Assembly: GCF_016464705.1 (NCBI RefSeq)
Contig: NZ_JAEHOB010000012.1
Location: 62,001-126,000 of the forward strand
Direction of reading: 5' to 3'
Length of the DNA stretch: 64,000 nucleotides
Source of the DNA: Qaidamihabitans albus
GTDB taxonomy: Bacteria; Actinomycetota; Actinomycetes; Mycobacteriales; Pseudonocardiaceae
This document shows positions 55,152-63,600 of this stretch, piece after piece. Position 1 is the first letter of the stretch; each line of letters starts with the position of its first letter. Below the pieces are notes generated by a model that made no database searches, was not told where the DNA came from, and saw nothing but the letters and a program-made list of their open reading frames with translations. A program made the position numbers and the translations under genes.

Positions 55152-55577
55152 ATGAGTTTGCCCGTCCGCAGGCAGGCGCCATCCCTGCTGCCCGACCTGC
55201 ACGATCTGTTCGACATGTTCCCCTCCTTCCCCGGGATCCGGCCGCTGCTGGACTTCCACTCCATCCGGGTCGAGGACAAGGTCGAGGAGAATCGCTACGT
55301 ACTACGTGCCGAGCTTCCCGGCATCGATGCGAGCAAAGACCTGGACATCACTGTCCAGAACGGAATGCTCACCATCGCGGCGAAGCGGTCCGAGGAGAAG
55401 ACGGAGAAGGGCCACTCCGAGTTCCGGTACGGCTCCTTCACACGGACGGTCGCGCTGCCCACCGGCGCGAAGGAGGACGAGATCGAGGCCGACTACACGG
55501 ACGGTATCCTCACGGTCGTCGTCGGCCTCGGCGAGCCGAAGGAGCCGACCAAGCACATCAAGGTGCGCAAGGCCTGA
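55152..55577 (+). CDS. Hsp20/alpha-crystallin small heat-shock protein
   Basis: 141 aa, ATG 55152 with GAGAGG upstream. Variable N-terminus with LLPDLHDLFDMFPSFPG, then the alpha-crystallin domain about 38-135: RVEDKVEENRYVLRAELPGI, DLDITVQNGMLTIAA, FRYGSFTRTVALPTGA and the C-terminal GILTVVVGL. Holds unfolded proteins in a refoldable state without ATP. Closest functional parallel is the mycobacterial Acr/Hsp16.3 of the DosR regulon. Has its own box upstream and hairpin terminator downstream, so it is a single-gene unit. Confidence 0.92.
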   Translation: MSLPVRRQAPSLLPDLHDLFDMFPSFPGIRPLLDFHSIRVEDKVEENRYVLRAELPGIDASKDLDITVQNGMLTIAAKRSEEKTEKGHSEFRYGSFTRTVALPTGAKEDEIEADYTDGILTVVVGLGEPKEPTKHIKVRKA

Positions 55578-55587
55578 CACCCCGCGG

Positions 55588-55615
55588 TGGCGGCCCGCCG
55601 GGTGCCGGGCCGCCA
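55588..55615 (+). terminator. hsp20 terminator hairpin
   Basis: TGGCGGCCCG (55588-55597) and CGGGCCGCCA (55606-55615), perfect 10-bp stem with an 8-nt loop, 10 nt after the hsp20 stop. Confidence 0.8.
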
Positions 55616-55642
55616 TCGCGCCCGGCAAACCCAGGAGATTCC

Positions 55643-55799
55643 ATGCCGCAGCATGTCGTCTGGTAACCCGACCTCCGCACGCGGGACACCGCGCTGGCCG
55701 GCGGGAAAGGCGTCAACCTTCGCCCTGCCCGACCAGGTCGAGCTGGCCGCCGCGCTACCGGTGGACGGCGTCAGCTTGCTGCGGACGGAGCTCATGTGA
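55643..55799 (+). pseudogene. phosphoenolpyruvate synthase remnant
   Basis: ATG 55643 keeps its AGGAG site, but codon 8 is TAA. Readable pieces are RDTALAGGKGVNL, the N-terminal GGKG loop of PEP synthase, and one frame over FALPDQVELAAALPVDGVSL with LLRTELM from the C-terminal PEP-utilising half. Some 600 codons between them are missing. A very small relic of a large gene. Confidence 0.65.
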
Positions 55800-55887
55800 T
55801 CACCGAGGCGCTCAACAGGGCGGCATCGCTCGGCACTGCTGCCGATCAGCGGCGCGTCGCGCCCCACCGTCATCTGCCGGAAGTGTA

Positions 55888-56180
55888 CTACCGAGTGGTA
55901 GCCGCAGGCGGCAAGCTTCCTGGCAGGGAAGTCCTCCCGGCTGGTCTCTTCTCTTCGGTCCGCTGTGCGTTGATGCAGAGCTCCTCACCCTCGACGGTGA
56001 TCTTGATGTCGTGTTCGGGATCCATCCCGGGCAGCTCGGCGCGCAGGATGTACTTGTGGTCTTCGACGGAGTCTTCCACGCGCACCCAGTGCCGGTCGGC
56101 GAACGTGCCGAACGGGAGCTCCGATTCGAGCCTGTGGAAATGTCTGGCAGCAGCGAACCCCGCGGTATTAGCGATGTCAT
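55888..56180 (-). pseudogene. second Hsp20 gene, frameshifted and truncated
   Basis: ATG 56180 starts TSLIPRGSLLPD; a one-base loss shifts to FHRLESELPFGTFADRHWV and VRVEDSVEDHKYILRAELPG, DIKITVEGEELCINAQRTEE, after which the crystallin domain stops and unrelated sequence leads to a stop at 55888. It is only moderately similar to the intact Hsp20 3 kb away in the N-terminal part, so it is an older paralogue. Box 56272-56285 lies 91 nt upstream. Confidence 0.8.
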
Positions 56181-56271
56181 CTCGTGATATCCCTCAGGCG
56201 GGTGTGCTCCGACACCGTCCAGGAAACCCCCGGTCTCGACCGGGGTGGCGGGTCACCGTTCCCTATCCGTT

Positions 56272-56285
56272 GGGACCAAAGACCC
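56272..56285. promoter_or_regulatory. DosR-like box upstream of the broken hsp20
   Basis: GGGACCAAAGACCC, exact reverse complement of 55049-55062. It fits between the end of the debranching enzyme gene and the hsp20 relic. Confidence 0.6.
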
Positions 56286-56290
56286 TGTCC

Positions 56291-58447
56291 TCACCTGGCT
56301 TCGCTGGCGCGCTCGCCGTGTGCCGGCCGCGGCTGGGCGAACATCCGAACACCGATGTCGTCGAGCCCGCGTAGCCGTGCGCCGCCGGTGGTGACATCGA
56401 GGCTGACGTCGTGGTCGCTGAGCCCGAGGCGGCTGATGCTCAGTGGCAGGTAGCGCTCGGGAAGGACGGGATCGCACCACAGGCGACCGCTGGGAATCTG
56501 CGGGTCGAAGCGGAGCAACGTGCGCAGCAGGTGTAGCGGGGTCGCCGCGGCCCAGGCTTGCGGCGTGCACGAGGTCGGGTAGGGCACTGGTGGATCGAAC
56601 TCGTCACGGGGAAAGCCGCAGAACAGTTCGGGCGGCCGGTGGTCGAAACAGGTCGCCGCGTCCAGGATCGCCTCGGCGACGCGCTGCGCGTGCTCGACGA
56701 ACCCGTATCGCATGAGCCCGGCAGCGCAGATGGCGTTGTCGTGGGGCCAGACCGATCCGTTGTGGTAGCTCATGGGGTTGTAGGCGGTCATCGACGTGGC
56801 GAGGGTGCGGATGCCCCAGCCGCTGAACATCTCCGGCGAGAGCAGGTGCTGCGCGACGGCGGGCGCCTTGTCGTCATCGACGATGCCGGTCCACAGGCAG
56901 TGGCCGATGTTCGAGGTGAGCGAGTCGATGGGGCGCTTCTCGGCGTCGAGGCCAAGCGCGTACCAACCGCGCTCGGGAAGCCAGAAGGCCTCGTTGAACG
57001 CGCGTTTGAGGCTCGTCGCCTTATCCTCCCAGTGCCGTGCTGCATCGAGGTCGCCGGCTTCGGCGGCGAAGTGCGCGCGGGCGATGTAGGCAGCGTAGGT
57101 GTAGCCCTGCACCTCGGCCAACGCGATGGGTGAGTGGGCGAGGTCGCCGTCGGCGAAGGTGATGCCGTCCCAGGAGTCCTTCCAGCCCTGGTTGGCCAGC
57201 CCGTGCTCAGTGGCCCGCTGGTACTCGACGAACCCGTCACCGTCGAGGTCACCGTGGCGTTCGATCCAGTCCAAGGCTCGGTCGGCATGCGGCAGCAGGG
57301 CCTCGACCTCGCGTTGGTCCAGGCCCCAGCGGCGCAGTTCGCCGAGCAGCATGACGAACAGCGGGGTGGCGTCGGCAGTGCCGTAGTAGATGTTGCCGCC
57401 GCCGAGGGCGAGGGAGGCGGCGGGGCCGAACCGCATCTCGTGCAGGATCCGGCCAGGTTGCTCCTCGGTGCGGGGATCGACGGTCGTGCCCTGGTAGGCG
57501 GCCAGTGTCTGTAGGGTGCCCAGGGCGAGCCGCTCGTCCAGTGGCAGCAGCATCCAGGAAGTGAGCAGCGAGTCACGGCCGAACACGGCCATGAACCAGG
57601 GCACGCCCGCGGCGACCACGGCGCGCTCGGGGTGGCGGGGGTCGAAGATGCGCAGCGACCCGAGGTCGTCGACGCTGCGCTCCAGCGCGGCGGCCAGGCC
57701 CGCGTCGCTGGTGCTGACCTCTGGGCCGCGGCTGCGCCACTCGCGCAGGCTGCGGGCGGGCAGGGTGTGCTCAACGGGGTAGCCGCACGGGTGTCGCAAC
57801 GGCATCGGCACACCGCCGTCGATAGGCCTGGCTTCGACGCAGGTCGCCCACTCGCTCCGCGGTGGAATCAACACGTCCCAGTTCAGCGTGGTCCCGTCCA
57901 TGACCGGGGCGCGCAGCGCCGTGACTGCCACCCCGTGGATGCGGTCGGCTCGGCGACGAGTCAGCTCGAGGATTCTCCCCGTCCTGCTGACGGAGATGTT
58001 CTCCGCCGGATGGGCGCGGCCCTCCTTGACCTCGAACAGATCCGCGAAGTCGGCCCACACGTGCAGGTCCACGGCGCAGGTGGCGGCGGTGGGGCCGACG
58101 TTGCGGATCTCGATGTCTTCCCGCATGCCGTCACCGACATACCGCCTGACGATGACCAGCAACGAGCTGTCCGCGTGGCCCGGCGCGGGAGGAACTCGAC
58201 CGAGGAACGTTGCGGCGAAGGGCTCGTCCAGCACCGCGGTGAGCGGCTCGGGCCGCCTGCCGTCAATACGCAACTCCCGGGTTGACAGAAACCGGGTGTC
58301 CCGCGCGAAGAGCCCGTGCGCGTTGCCGGGCAGGATCGCGCCGTCGCCGGCGCTGATGCAGAAGGTGGACCCGTCGATCACTGTGACGTGGCCGTCCGTC
58401 GACCTGCGTCCGGCCGGTCCGCCCGTGCTCGCCCATGGCATCGTCAC
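56291..58447 (-). CDS. amylo-alpha-1,6-glucosidase / glycogen-debranching-like enzyme
   Basis: 718 aa from GTG 58447, chosen since GGAGG is 8 nt upstream; ATG 58441 is an alternative. N-terminal GDE_N_bis-type beta domain (about 25-215: FCISAGDGAILPGNAHGLFA, DTRFLSTRELRIDG). The rest is an alpha/alpha-barrel of the amylo-glucosidase kind: VPWFMAVFGRDSLLTSWML, EQPGRILHEMRFG, NQGWKDSWDGITFADG, YNPMSYHNGSVWPHDNAI. It should trim alpha-1,6 branches or short glucans. Last gene of the seven-gene minus-strand operon, 28 nt after the glycosyltransferase. Confidence 0.85.
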   Translation of the reverse strand: MTMPWASTGGPAGRRSTDGHVTVIDGSTFCISAGDGAILPGNAHGLFARDTRFLSTRELRIDGRRPEPLTAVLDEPFAATFLGRVPPAPGHADSSLLVIVRRYVGDGMREDIEIRNVGPTAATCAVDLHVWADFADLFEVKEGRAHPAENISVSRTGRILELTRRRADRIHGVAVTALRAPVMDGTTLNWDVLIPPRSEWATCVEARPIDGGVPMPLRHPCGYPVEHTLPARSLREWRSRGPEVSTSDAGLAAALERSVDDLGSLRIFDPRHPERAVVAAGVPWFMAVFGRDSLLTSWMLLPLDERLALGTLQTLAAYQGTTVDPRTEEQPGRILHEMRFGPAASLALGGGNIYYGTADATPLFVMLLGELRRWGLDQREVEALLPHADRALDWIERHGDLDGDGFVEYQRATEHGLANQGWKDSWDGITFADGDLAHSPIALAEVQGYTYAAYIARAHFAAEAGDLDAARHWEDKATSLKRAFNEAFWLPERGWYALGLDAEKRPIDSLTSNIGHCLWTGIVDDDKAPAVAQHLLSPEMFSGWGIRTLATSMTAYNPMSYHNGSVWPHDNAICAAGLMRYGFVEHAQRVAEAILDAATCFDHRPPELFCGFPRDEFDPPVPYPTSCTPQAWAAATPLHLLRTLLRFDPQIPSGRLWCDPVLPERYLPLSISRLGLSDHDVSLDVTTGGARLRGLDDIGVRMFAQPRPAHGERASEAR

Positions 58448-58475
58448 AGCCAGGACCTCCAGGCACACTGTCGGG

Positions 58476-59555
58476 TCAAGCCTCGAGGACGGGTACCGCG
58501 TCGAGAGGGCGCAAGGCCCGCTCCGCCGCCGGGAACCGTCTCGTCAGAATCGAACGATAGACCTGCTCGTGGTCGCGTACCATGCGCTCGAGCGAGAACC
58601 GCTGTTCGGCGGCTGCGCGACACCGGGCGCGATCGAGGGCGCCGAGGCGGTCCAGGGCGGCGGCCATCTCATCGTCGCCCTCGCACAGGTAGCCGGTTCT
58701 CCCGTGGTCGACAATCTCCGGGGCCGCGCCACGGGAAAAGGCGAGCACCGGTGTCGCGCAGGCAAGCGCCTCAGCCATCACCAGGCCGAACGGCTCCGGC
58801 CAACCGATTGGGTTGACCAGCGCGTCGGCGTGGCGCATCAGCTCGAGCCGACGTGGCAGCGGCTGCTCGGCAGGCCAGTCGTCGCCCGCCGAAAGCAGCG
58901 GGCGCACCTCCCGCTCGAAGTACTCTTGCTCCGCTCGCTCGCGAATCTTGGTAGCCATGATGAGCGTGCGGCCCGCCCGTTTCGCGATGCGCACCGCCCG
59001 GTGTACGCCCTTGTCAGCGCACATCCGGCCGACGAACAGCAGGTAGCCTCCGCCGCCGGGCCCTGCCCGGTACAAGTCGAGATCGATCCCGTGGTGCACT
59101 ACCGCGGCGATCGGAATGTCGCCCGCGGCCAGCGCCTGTGCGTGAGATACAGCCACGACCGCCGTGTGGCGGGCGATCTCACGGAAGACCCGGCGGCTGA
59201 CCGGGGTGAAGGGTCCGTGGTGGGTGGTCACCACCGGTGGCGAGCCCAGGCGGCGGTGTGTGGCCAGCAGCGGCCCGAGCATCGTGTGGTCGTGGATAAT
59301 GTCGGCGTCCGACAGTTCTTCGTAGGCGGCGAGCACGTGGGCTGCCTCGAGCAGGCTGTCACCCATGGGCTCTGCCGCGACCGGGTACAGGCTTCGTCGA
59401 TGCACGGGTGTCGTCGACTCGCCGACGGTGAACAGCTGGACGTCGTGCCCGCGGGCGGCCAGGCCACGGGCAAGGTTGTCCACCACGACTTCGGTGCCCC
59501 CGTAGGCGGGCGGAGGCACGGGCACCCACGGGGGCGCGATCAGCCCGATCCGCAT
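58476..59555 (-). CDS. glycosyltransferase family 4
   Basis: 359 aa from ATG 59555 with GGGAGG upstream. GT-B fold: PPAYGGTEVVVDNLARGLA near the N-terminus, IIHDHTMLGPLL, TTHHGPFTP, AVSHAQAL, and the C-terminal donor site LFVGRMCADKGVHRAVRIA and PEPFGLVMAEALACATPVLA with the acidic pair. It uses a nucleotide sugar, perhaps ADP- or UDP-glucose, to extend a saccharide. Between the Zn-ribbon protein and the debranching enzyme in the operon; substrate is inferred only as a glucan or glucoside. Confidence 0.85.
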   Translation of the reverse strand: MRIGLIAPPWVPVPPPAYGGTEVVVDNLARGLAARGHDVQLFTVGESTTPVHRRSLYPVAAEPMGDSLLEAAHVLAAYEELSDADIIHDHTMLGPLLATHRRLGSPPVVTTHHGPFTPVSRRVFREIARHTAVVAVSHAQALAAGDIPIAAVVHHGIDLDLYRAGPGGGGYLLFVGRMCADKGVHRAVRIAKRAGRTLIMATKIRERAEQEYFEREVRPLLSAGDDWPAEQPLPRRLELMRHADALVNPIGWPEPFGLVMAEALACATPVLAFSRGAAPEIVDHGRTGYLCEGDDEMAAALDRLGALDRARCRAAAEQRFSLERMVRDHEQVYRSILTRRFPAAERALRPLDAVPVLEA

Positions 59556-59557
59556 GC

Positions 59558-59764
59558 TCAGCCTCCCGTTGCTCGGTGCATCGTGTCGGCACGGGCTATC
59601 CGTCCGAGCTGGAGGTGCCAGCACGCCCCGCACGCAGTGCAGCAGAAGTTCGTGCGCTCGGCGTCGACGACCGCCTTGATGTCGGCGGATCCGCAGTCCG
59701 GGCAGGTCTTCACGGGTTCGAACGCGGGCCCGAAGTCGAGCTTGGCCCGGTAGGTGAACGACAT
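59558..59764 (-). CDS. small zinc-ribbon protein
   Basis: 68 aa from ATG 59764. Two cysteine pairs, KTCPDCGSADIKAV and NFCCTACGACWHLQ, form a zinc ribbon; the C-terminus GRIARADTMHRATGG is basic. Likely a regulatory or RNA/protein-binding ribbon. The stop lies two bases before the glycosyltransferase start, so both are co-translated; 51 nt separate it from the universal stress protein gene. Confidence 0.75.
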   Translation of the reverse strand: MSFTYRAKLDFGPAFEPVKTCPDCGSADIKAVVDAERTNFCCTACGACWHLQLGRIARADTMHRATGG

Positions 59765-59815
59765 GTCAGGCAGCAAACGCGATATTCGTGATGCGCGGAC
59801 AGGGCCGAACGTCAC

Positions 59816-60487
59816 TCACGGAAAGGCCAACGGGACCAACATGACCGGCATGTCGGCGTGGGCCACCGTCGCGCGCACGGTGCGTGCCCGTCCCGCGTCG
59901 AGATGTTGCGACCAGCCGAGCGCGATCAGATCCGCGCCCTCGCTGACGGCCACGTGCACGACGTGCTCTCCGGGCACGCCGTGGCGCAGTTCCAGCCGGA
60001 TGTCCCGCGGTGTGCTGCACCGGATCCGGAACTCATCCTCCCACCCTTGGCGCGCATGCGCGGCCTGGTCCCAGAACAGCGGGGTGGTGGCCTCGTCGAA
60101 GACGTGCAGGATCACGAGCTCGATCCCGGCGTCGGCGAAAAGCCGCATCGTGTCCCCGACCGCGGCGGCCGCTTCCGCGCTGCCGTCCAGCGGCAACAGC
60201 ACCCGGGAGATCGCGGGCCCGTGCACTGCGACGAATCCCGGCGGAACGACGACGATCGGCTTGCTCGAGTGGCTGGCGATCCGCCACGACGGCGCATCAC
60301 GCAGGAGCACACCGACGGCGGTCTCCGGTCTCTCGAGCGCGTCGAGCAGGGCCGCCGCATGGTCCTCGACGGTGAGATCGACCTCCACGGTCCGCACGTC
60401 GGCGCGGAGCACGGTCGCCATCGCGGTGGCCACGCTGGACACGGTGTCCCGGCATTCCCGGCTCGACGCGGCAAGCACTTGTGTCAT
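59816..60487 (-). CDS. universal stress protein family
   Basis: 223 aa from ATG 60487, overlapping the GH65 stop (ATGA). C-terminal UspA fold (about 95-220): RVLLPLDGSAEAAAAVGDTM, IELVILHVFDEATTP, VAVSEGADLIALGWSQHL, VAHADMPVMLVPL. The nucleotide loop GxxGxx(S) is replaced by GWSQHL, so ATP binding is doubtful. The N-terminal half (1-90) is a degenerate Usp-like unit. Such proteins mark growth arrest and hypoxia in mycobacteria, where several belong to the DosR regulon. Confidence 0.8.
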   Translation of the reverse strand: MTQVLAASSRECRDTVSSVATAMATVLRADVRTVEVDLTVEDHAAALLDALERPETAVGVLLRDAPSWRIASHSSKPIVVVPPGFVAVHGPAISRVLLPLDGSAEAAAAVGDTMRLFADAGIELVILHVFDEATTPLFWDQAAHARQGWEDEFRIRCSTPRDIRLELRHGVPGEHVVHVAVSEGADLIALGWSQHLDAGRARTVRATVAHADMPVMLVPLAFP

Positions 60488-62529
60488 GGCACTCGTCCCG
60501 TCGGCAGCCGGGCATGCCCGGTTACACTGCGGACCTCGGATCCCCGCAGGCAAACCCGCAGCGGCGCGTCGACGTCGATGTCGATGACATCCCGCGTGAT
60601 GTCCAGTCGGACGCGGTGTCCCAGACAGCAAAAGCTCACGCCGAGGCTGCCCCAGTCGCTCGGCAGGGCCGGATCGAGATGCAACACGCCCCTGCGTACG
60701 CGGACGCCGGCGAAGCCGAACAGCAGCGCCTGCCAGGCGCTGCCTATCGTGGCCAGATGCAGCCCGGCGGCCGTGGTGCCGGTCAGATCGTCCAGGTCCA
60801 GGCGCAGCGCGATCCGCAGCAGCCGCAACGCCTCGTCCGGCTGCCCGGCCCGCGCCAGCAGGGACGCGGTGATGCCCGGTGACAGGGACGAGCCGTGCGC
60901 GGTGCGCGGCAGGTAGAAATCCAGGTTCGGGCGAAGCGTTCCCGGCGCGGTCTCGTCGGGCACGAGGTGATGCAGCATCAGGACGTCCGGCTGTTTGCTG
61001 ATCTGCGACGCAGCTATGCGTTGCGGGCCCAGCAGGACATCAGCGGCCACGGGTGGCCGAGCGAGGTCGGCGATGAGGAGCGGTTCCAGCCCGAAGTACC
61101 CGGCGAACTGCTCGTACAGGCCCGTGGCCGCGTCATGGCCGTCCACGATCTTCGCCGCCAGCCCGCGGAACGTGGCGCCCTCGTCGCCGCCGACCAGGTC
61201 CGCGGCAGTCCGTAGATTCCAGCGCGCCATGACATTGGTGTAGGCATTGTCCGTCACCGACTCGTGGTACTCGTCCGGGCCGATCACGTCTTCGAGGTGG
61301 CCGTGGCCGTCGCGATCCAGCCGAACCCGCGACGCCCAGTAGCGCGCCGTGTCGATCAGCAGCGCGCGCCGCCGCCCGCGCAGGAACCGCCGCTGGCTGG
61401 TCCACTGTGCACAGTGCCAAGCCGCCCATGCCACGTCGGCGGTGATATGTTCTTCGAGCGTTCCGGTCTTGATCACAACGGGCTGCCCTCCGAGGTCGCC
61501 CGACGTCGGCGTGACGTCGTGCCCGTCCGCCGCGGACTCCCACGGAAACCGCGCACCCCGATAACCGGCGGCGCGCGCCGCGGCCCGCGCCGCCGGGAGC
61601 CTGCGCACGCGGTAGTCGACCATCGCCAGCGCGAGTGCCGGGTCCATGCTCACCACAGCCGGTAGCACGAACACGTCGGCGTCCCAGAACACATGACCGG
61701 CATAACCGTGCCCCGACAACCCACGCGCCCCGACGGCCGCCTCACCCTGCCCGCCGACATTGCACCACAGTTGAAACAATGCGAATCGGGCCGTGAGCTG
61801 CACATCCGGGTCGTCCGGGATGCGCACGTCTACCGCCGCCCAGCGATCTGCCCACACCGCGCGATGCTCGGCCAGCAGCCGGTCGAACCCCACCCGCCGC
61901 GCGGCCTCGACCGCCGCCTCGACGACCTCGATGCCACCCGTGCCGTAGGCGGCGAACCGCTCCACCGTCCGCGTGCCACGATTCTCGCGGGAATCGTGGA
62001 TTGCCACCGCAGTGATCCCTGCGTCGCCGCCGACGCGCGCCCAGCATCGGCCCTCCTCCCCAGAGCCGCTGCTCATCGGCTCGTCACCGGGCGGCCGCAA
62101 CCCGGCACCAGCACGAAGCCGCGTGGTCGCGGCCTCGGCCCGCAGCACCATCACCCCTGGCCGGTGCGCGGACACAAATCGCAGGGTCCGCACGGGGCAG
62201 GGCGCGCCGAGTTCCTCGCGCACCAGCACACCGCTGCGCAAGTCGAGCACGCGCCGGTCCGCCACCGGCGCGGGAGCGATGTCCAGCTGCGTCCAGTCGG
62301 GTCCCGGCAACAGGCGCTGTCGGGGCCCCGTGCCCGTGTACACGCCGGCAACCAGCACGGCCGGGCCGTCGCCCGGCGACTCCTCGACCGCGCCGCGGGT
62401 CGCGTACCCGCCGGCGCCCAGCGTGAACAACGTCTCGTCCACGCGGCGGCGCACCGGATCCCGGGTCGTCTGCTGAACCGTCCACGCGGGGTCCTCGCGC
62501 GGACCGGCCAGATCATCAACCGCTGTCAT
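60484..62529 (-). CDS. glycoside hydrolase family 65 (disaccharide phosphorylase/hydrolase)
   Basis: 681 aa from ATG 62529. Beta-sandwich N-terminal domain (1-220), then alpha/alpha barrel with GHVFWDADVFVLPAV, GARFPWESAADGHD, the catalytic acid in VIGPDEYHESVTDNAYTN (Glu of PDEYHE), and TAHGSSLSPGITASLLARA. Family 65 enzymes act on trehalose, maltose, kojibiose or nigerose with phosphate or water. Together with the debranching enzyme and GT4 it points to turnover of stored sugar. Start lies inside the end of the HPF-like gene (14-bp overlap). Confidence 0.88.
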   Translation of the reverse strand: MTAVDDLAGPREDPAWTVQQTTRDPVRRRVDETLFTLGAGGYATRGAVEESPGDGPAVLVAGVYTGTGPRQRLLPGPDWTQLDIAPAPVADRRVLDLRSGVLVREELGAPCPVRTLRFVSAHRPGVMVLRAEAATTRLRAGAGLRPPGDEPMSSGSGEEGRCWARVGGDAGITAVAIHDSRENRGTRTVERFAAYGTGGIEVVEAAVEAARRVGFDRLLAEHRAVWADRWAAVDVRIPDDPDVQLTARFALFQLWCNVGGQGEAAVGARGLSGHGYAGHVFWDADVFVLPAVVSMDPALALAMVDYRVRRLPAARAAARAAGYRGARFPWESAADGHDVTPTSGDLGGQPVVIKTGTLEEHITADVAWAAWHCAQWTSQRRFLRGRRRALLIDTARYWASRVRLDRDGHGHLEDVIGPDEYHESVTDNAYTNVMARWNLRTAADLVGGDEGATFRGLAAKIVDGHDAATGLYEQFAGYFGLEPLLIADLARPPVAADVLLGPQRIAASQISKQPDVLMLHHLVPDETAPGTLRPNLDFYLPRTAHGSSLSPGITASLLARAGQPDEALRLLRIALRLDLDDLTGTTAAGLHLATIGSAWQALLFGFAGVRVRRGVLHLDPALPSDWGSLGVSFCCLGHRVRLDITRDVIDIDVDAPLRVCLRGSEVRSVTGHARLPTGRVP

Positions 62530-62857
62530 GTCCGGAATGCGGCCGCGAGCGAACCCACCGGGCCACGAGCTGAGCCTGCCCGGTGATCTCGTCGTACACC
62601 CGGTCAATCGCGGCCCTCGGGGTGCAACCCGCGGTCGCGGCCCGCACTGCCCGCCCGGCCAGCACCGCCGTCACCTCGACCCGCATGCCGTGGCCATCGC
62701 GAGCCACCTCTACTCGCAGGGAGTCCAGCGGGTGTTCGGCCGCCAGGCACCGCAGCTGGTCCAGGGCGTAGCCGACGACCACCGGATCCACGCGGCCCCG
62801 GGTGGTCACGTGTACGACCGGCTGATCCTGCCCCGTGGCTGTTGTCCCTTGAATCAC
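62516..62857 (-). CDS. HPF/RaiA-like ribosome-associated small protein
   Basis: 113 aa from GTG 62857 (GGAG 7 nt upstream; overlaps the previous stop as GTGA). The beta-alpha-beta-beta-beta-alpha order and the VHVTTRGRVDPVVVGYALDQ start resemble ribosome hibernation factors, with AGCTPRAAIDRVYDEITGQ as the last helix. Mycobacterial Rv0079 and Rv1738 are dormancy relatives of this fold. Likely blocks or protects idle ribosomes in growth arrest. Call is by pattern, not alignment. Confidence 0.65.
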   Translation of the reverse strand: MIQGTTATGQDQPVVHVTTRGRVDPVVVGYALDQLRCLAAEHPLDSLRVEVARDGHGMRVEVTAVLAGRAVRAATAGCTPRAAIDRVYDEITGQAQLVARWVRSRPHSGHDSG

Positions 62858-63462
62858 GACCAGCTCCGATCCTGCTCGATGCGCTCCCACTCGCGCGCCC
62901 ACTGCGCGTGTCGCAGTCGATCAAGCCCCTTGCGCGTCAACCAGAATCCCGCGGACAGCACCACCACCGTGGCCAGCCAGATCGACACCGCGGCGCCCAC
63001 GGCGCGGCGGGCCGCGTCACCTGGTGTCGTAGGAGCCGACGTCAGTTCACCATTGTCGTCGAGCCAGATCGGCACCTCACTGCCTGCCGGTGTGTCATAG
63101 TCGGCGCGAACGAAGCCGGTGCGCTCGCTGCCACCGGACAACACCCACTGCACCCGCACCCGCGCCCCAGACCTCGACACGGCGCGGGTATCGCCGTAGG
63201 GCCGCGGTGGCGCGTTGGCCAGCAGGACAGCCGTGCCGCGGTGTCGACTGCTCATCTCCTGGCGGGCCGTTTCGAGTGCCTGCGCGCGGGTCTCCGACCC
63301 GGCCGACGCCGCGAAGGGAACTGCCAGCAGCGCCAGCAGCATGACCGTCAGCAGCGCCACGGCCTCCACACGGTCACTGCCACGTGCCAGGGGGTTACGC
63401 CCGAGGTGCATGAGGCGCCACAGACGCTGGAGCCGCAGCAGGTGCGGCGACGAAGCAGACAT
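62854..63462 (-). CDS. Rv1733c-like membrane protein
   Basis: 202 aa; ATG 63462 with AAGGAGG upstream replaces a much longer open frame. Two membrane segments: VEAVALLTVMLLALLAVPFA (about 35-54) and AAVSIWLATVVVLSAGFWL (about 158-176), with a soluble loop between them; LGRNPLARGSDRVEA before TM1 is the family signature seen in Rv1733c. That gene is one of the strongest DosR-induced genes of M. tuberculosis; its function is not known. First gene of the operon 63462 to 56291, with a DosR-like box 90 nt upstream. Confidence 0.8.
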   Translation of the reverse strand: MSASSPHLLRLQRLWRLMHLGRNPLARGSDRVEAVALLTVMLLALLAVPFAASAGSETRAQALETARQEMSSRHRGTAVLLANAPPRPYGDTRAVSRSGARVRVQWVLSGGSERTGFVRADYDTPAGSEVPIWLDDNGELTSAPTTPGDAARRAVGAAVSIWLATVVVLSAGFWLTRKGLDRLRHAQWAREWERIEQDRSWS

Positions 63463-63551
63463 GGCGACCGACCTCCTTGCACAGCATGGCTCCACTGGCA
63501 GCGTCCTGCGGCACACCAGGCTGGCGAAGGGCCTAGAGACCCCTGAGGGCC

Positions 63552-63565
63552 GGGACCTTCGCCAC
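63552..63565. promoter_or_regulatory. DosR-like box in a divergent promoter
   Basis: GGGACCTTCGCCAC, preceded by GCC, between the Rv1733c-like operon (90 nt away on the minus strand) and the adenosine-specific kinase (36 nt away on the plus strand). It may drive both. Confidence 0.55.
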
Positions 63566-63600
63566 TGAACGCGGCCACGCGCGCCGCCCACACTGGGCAC

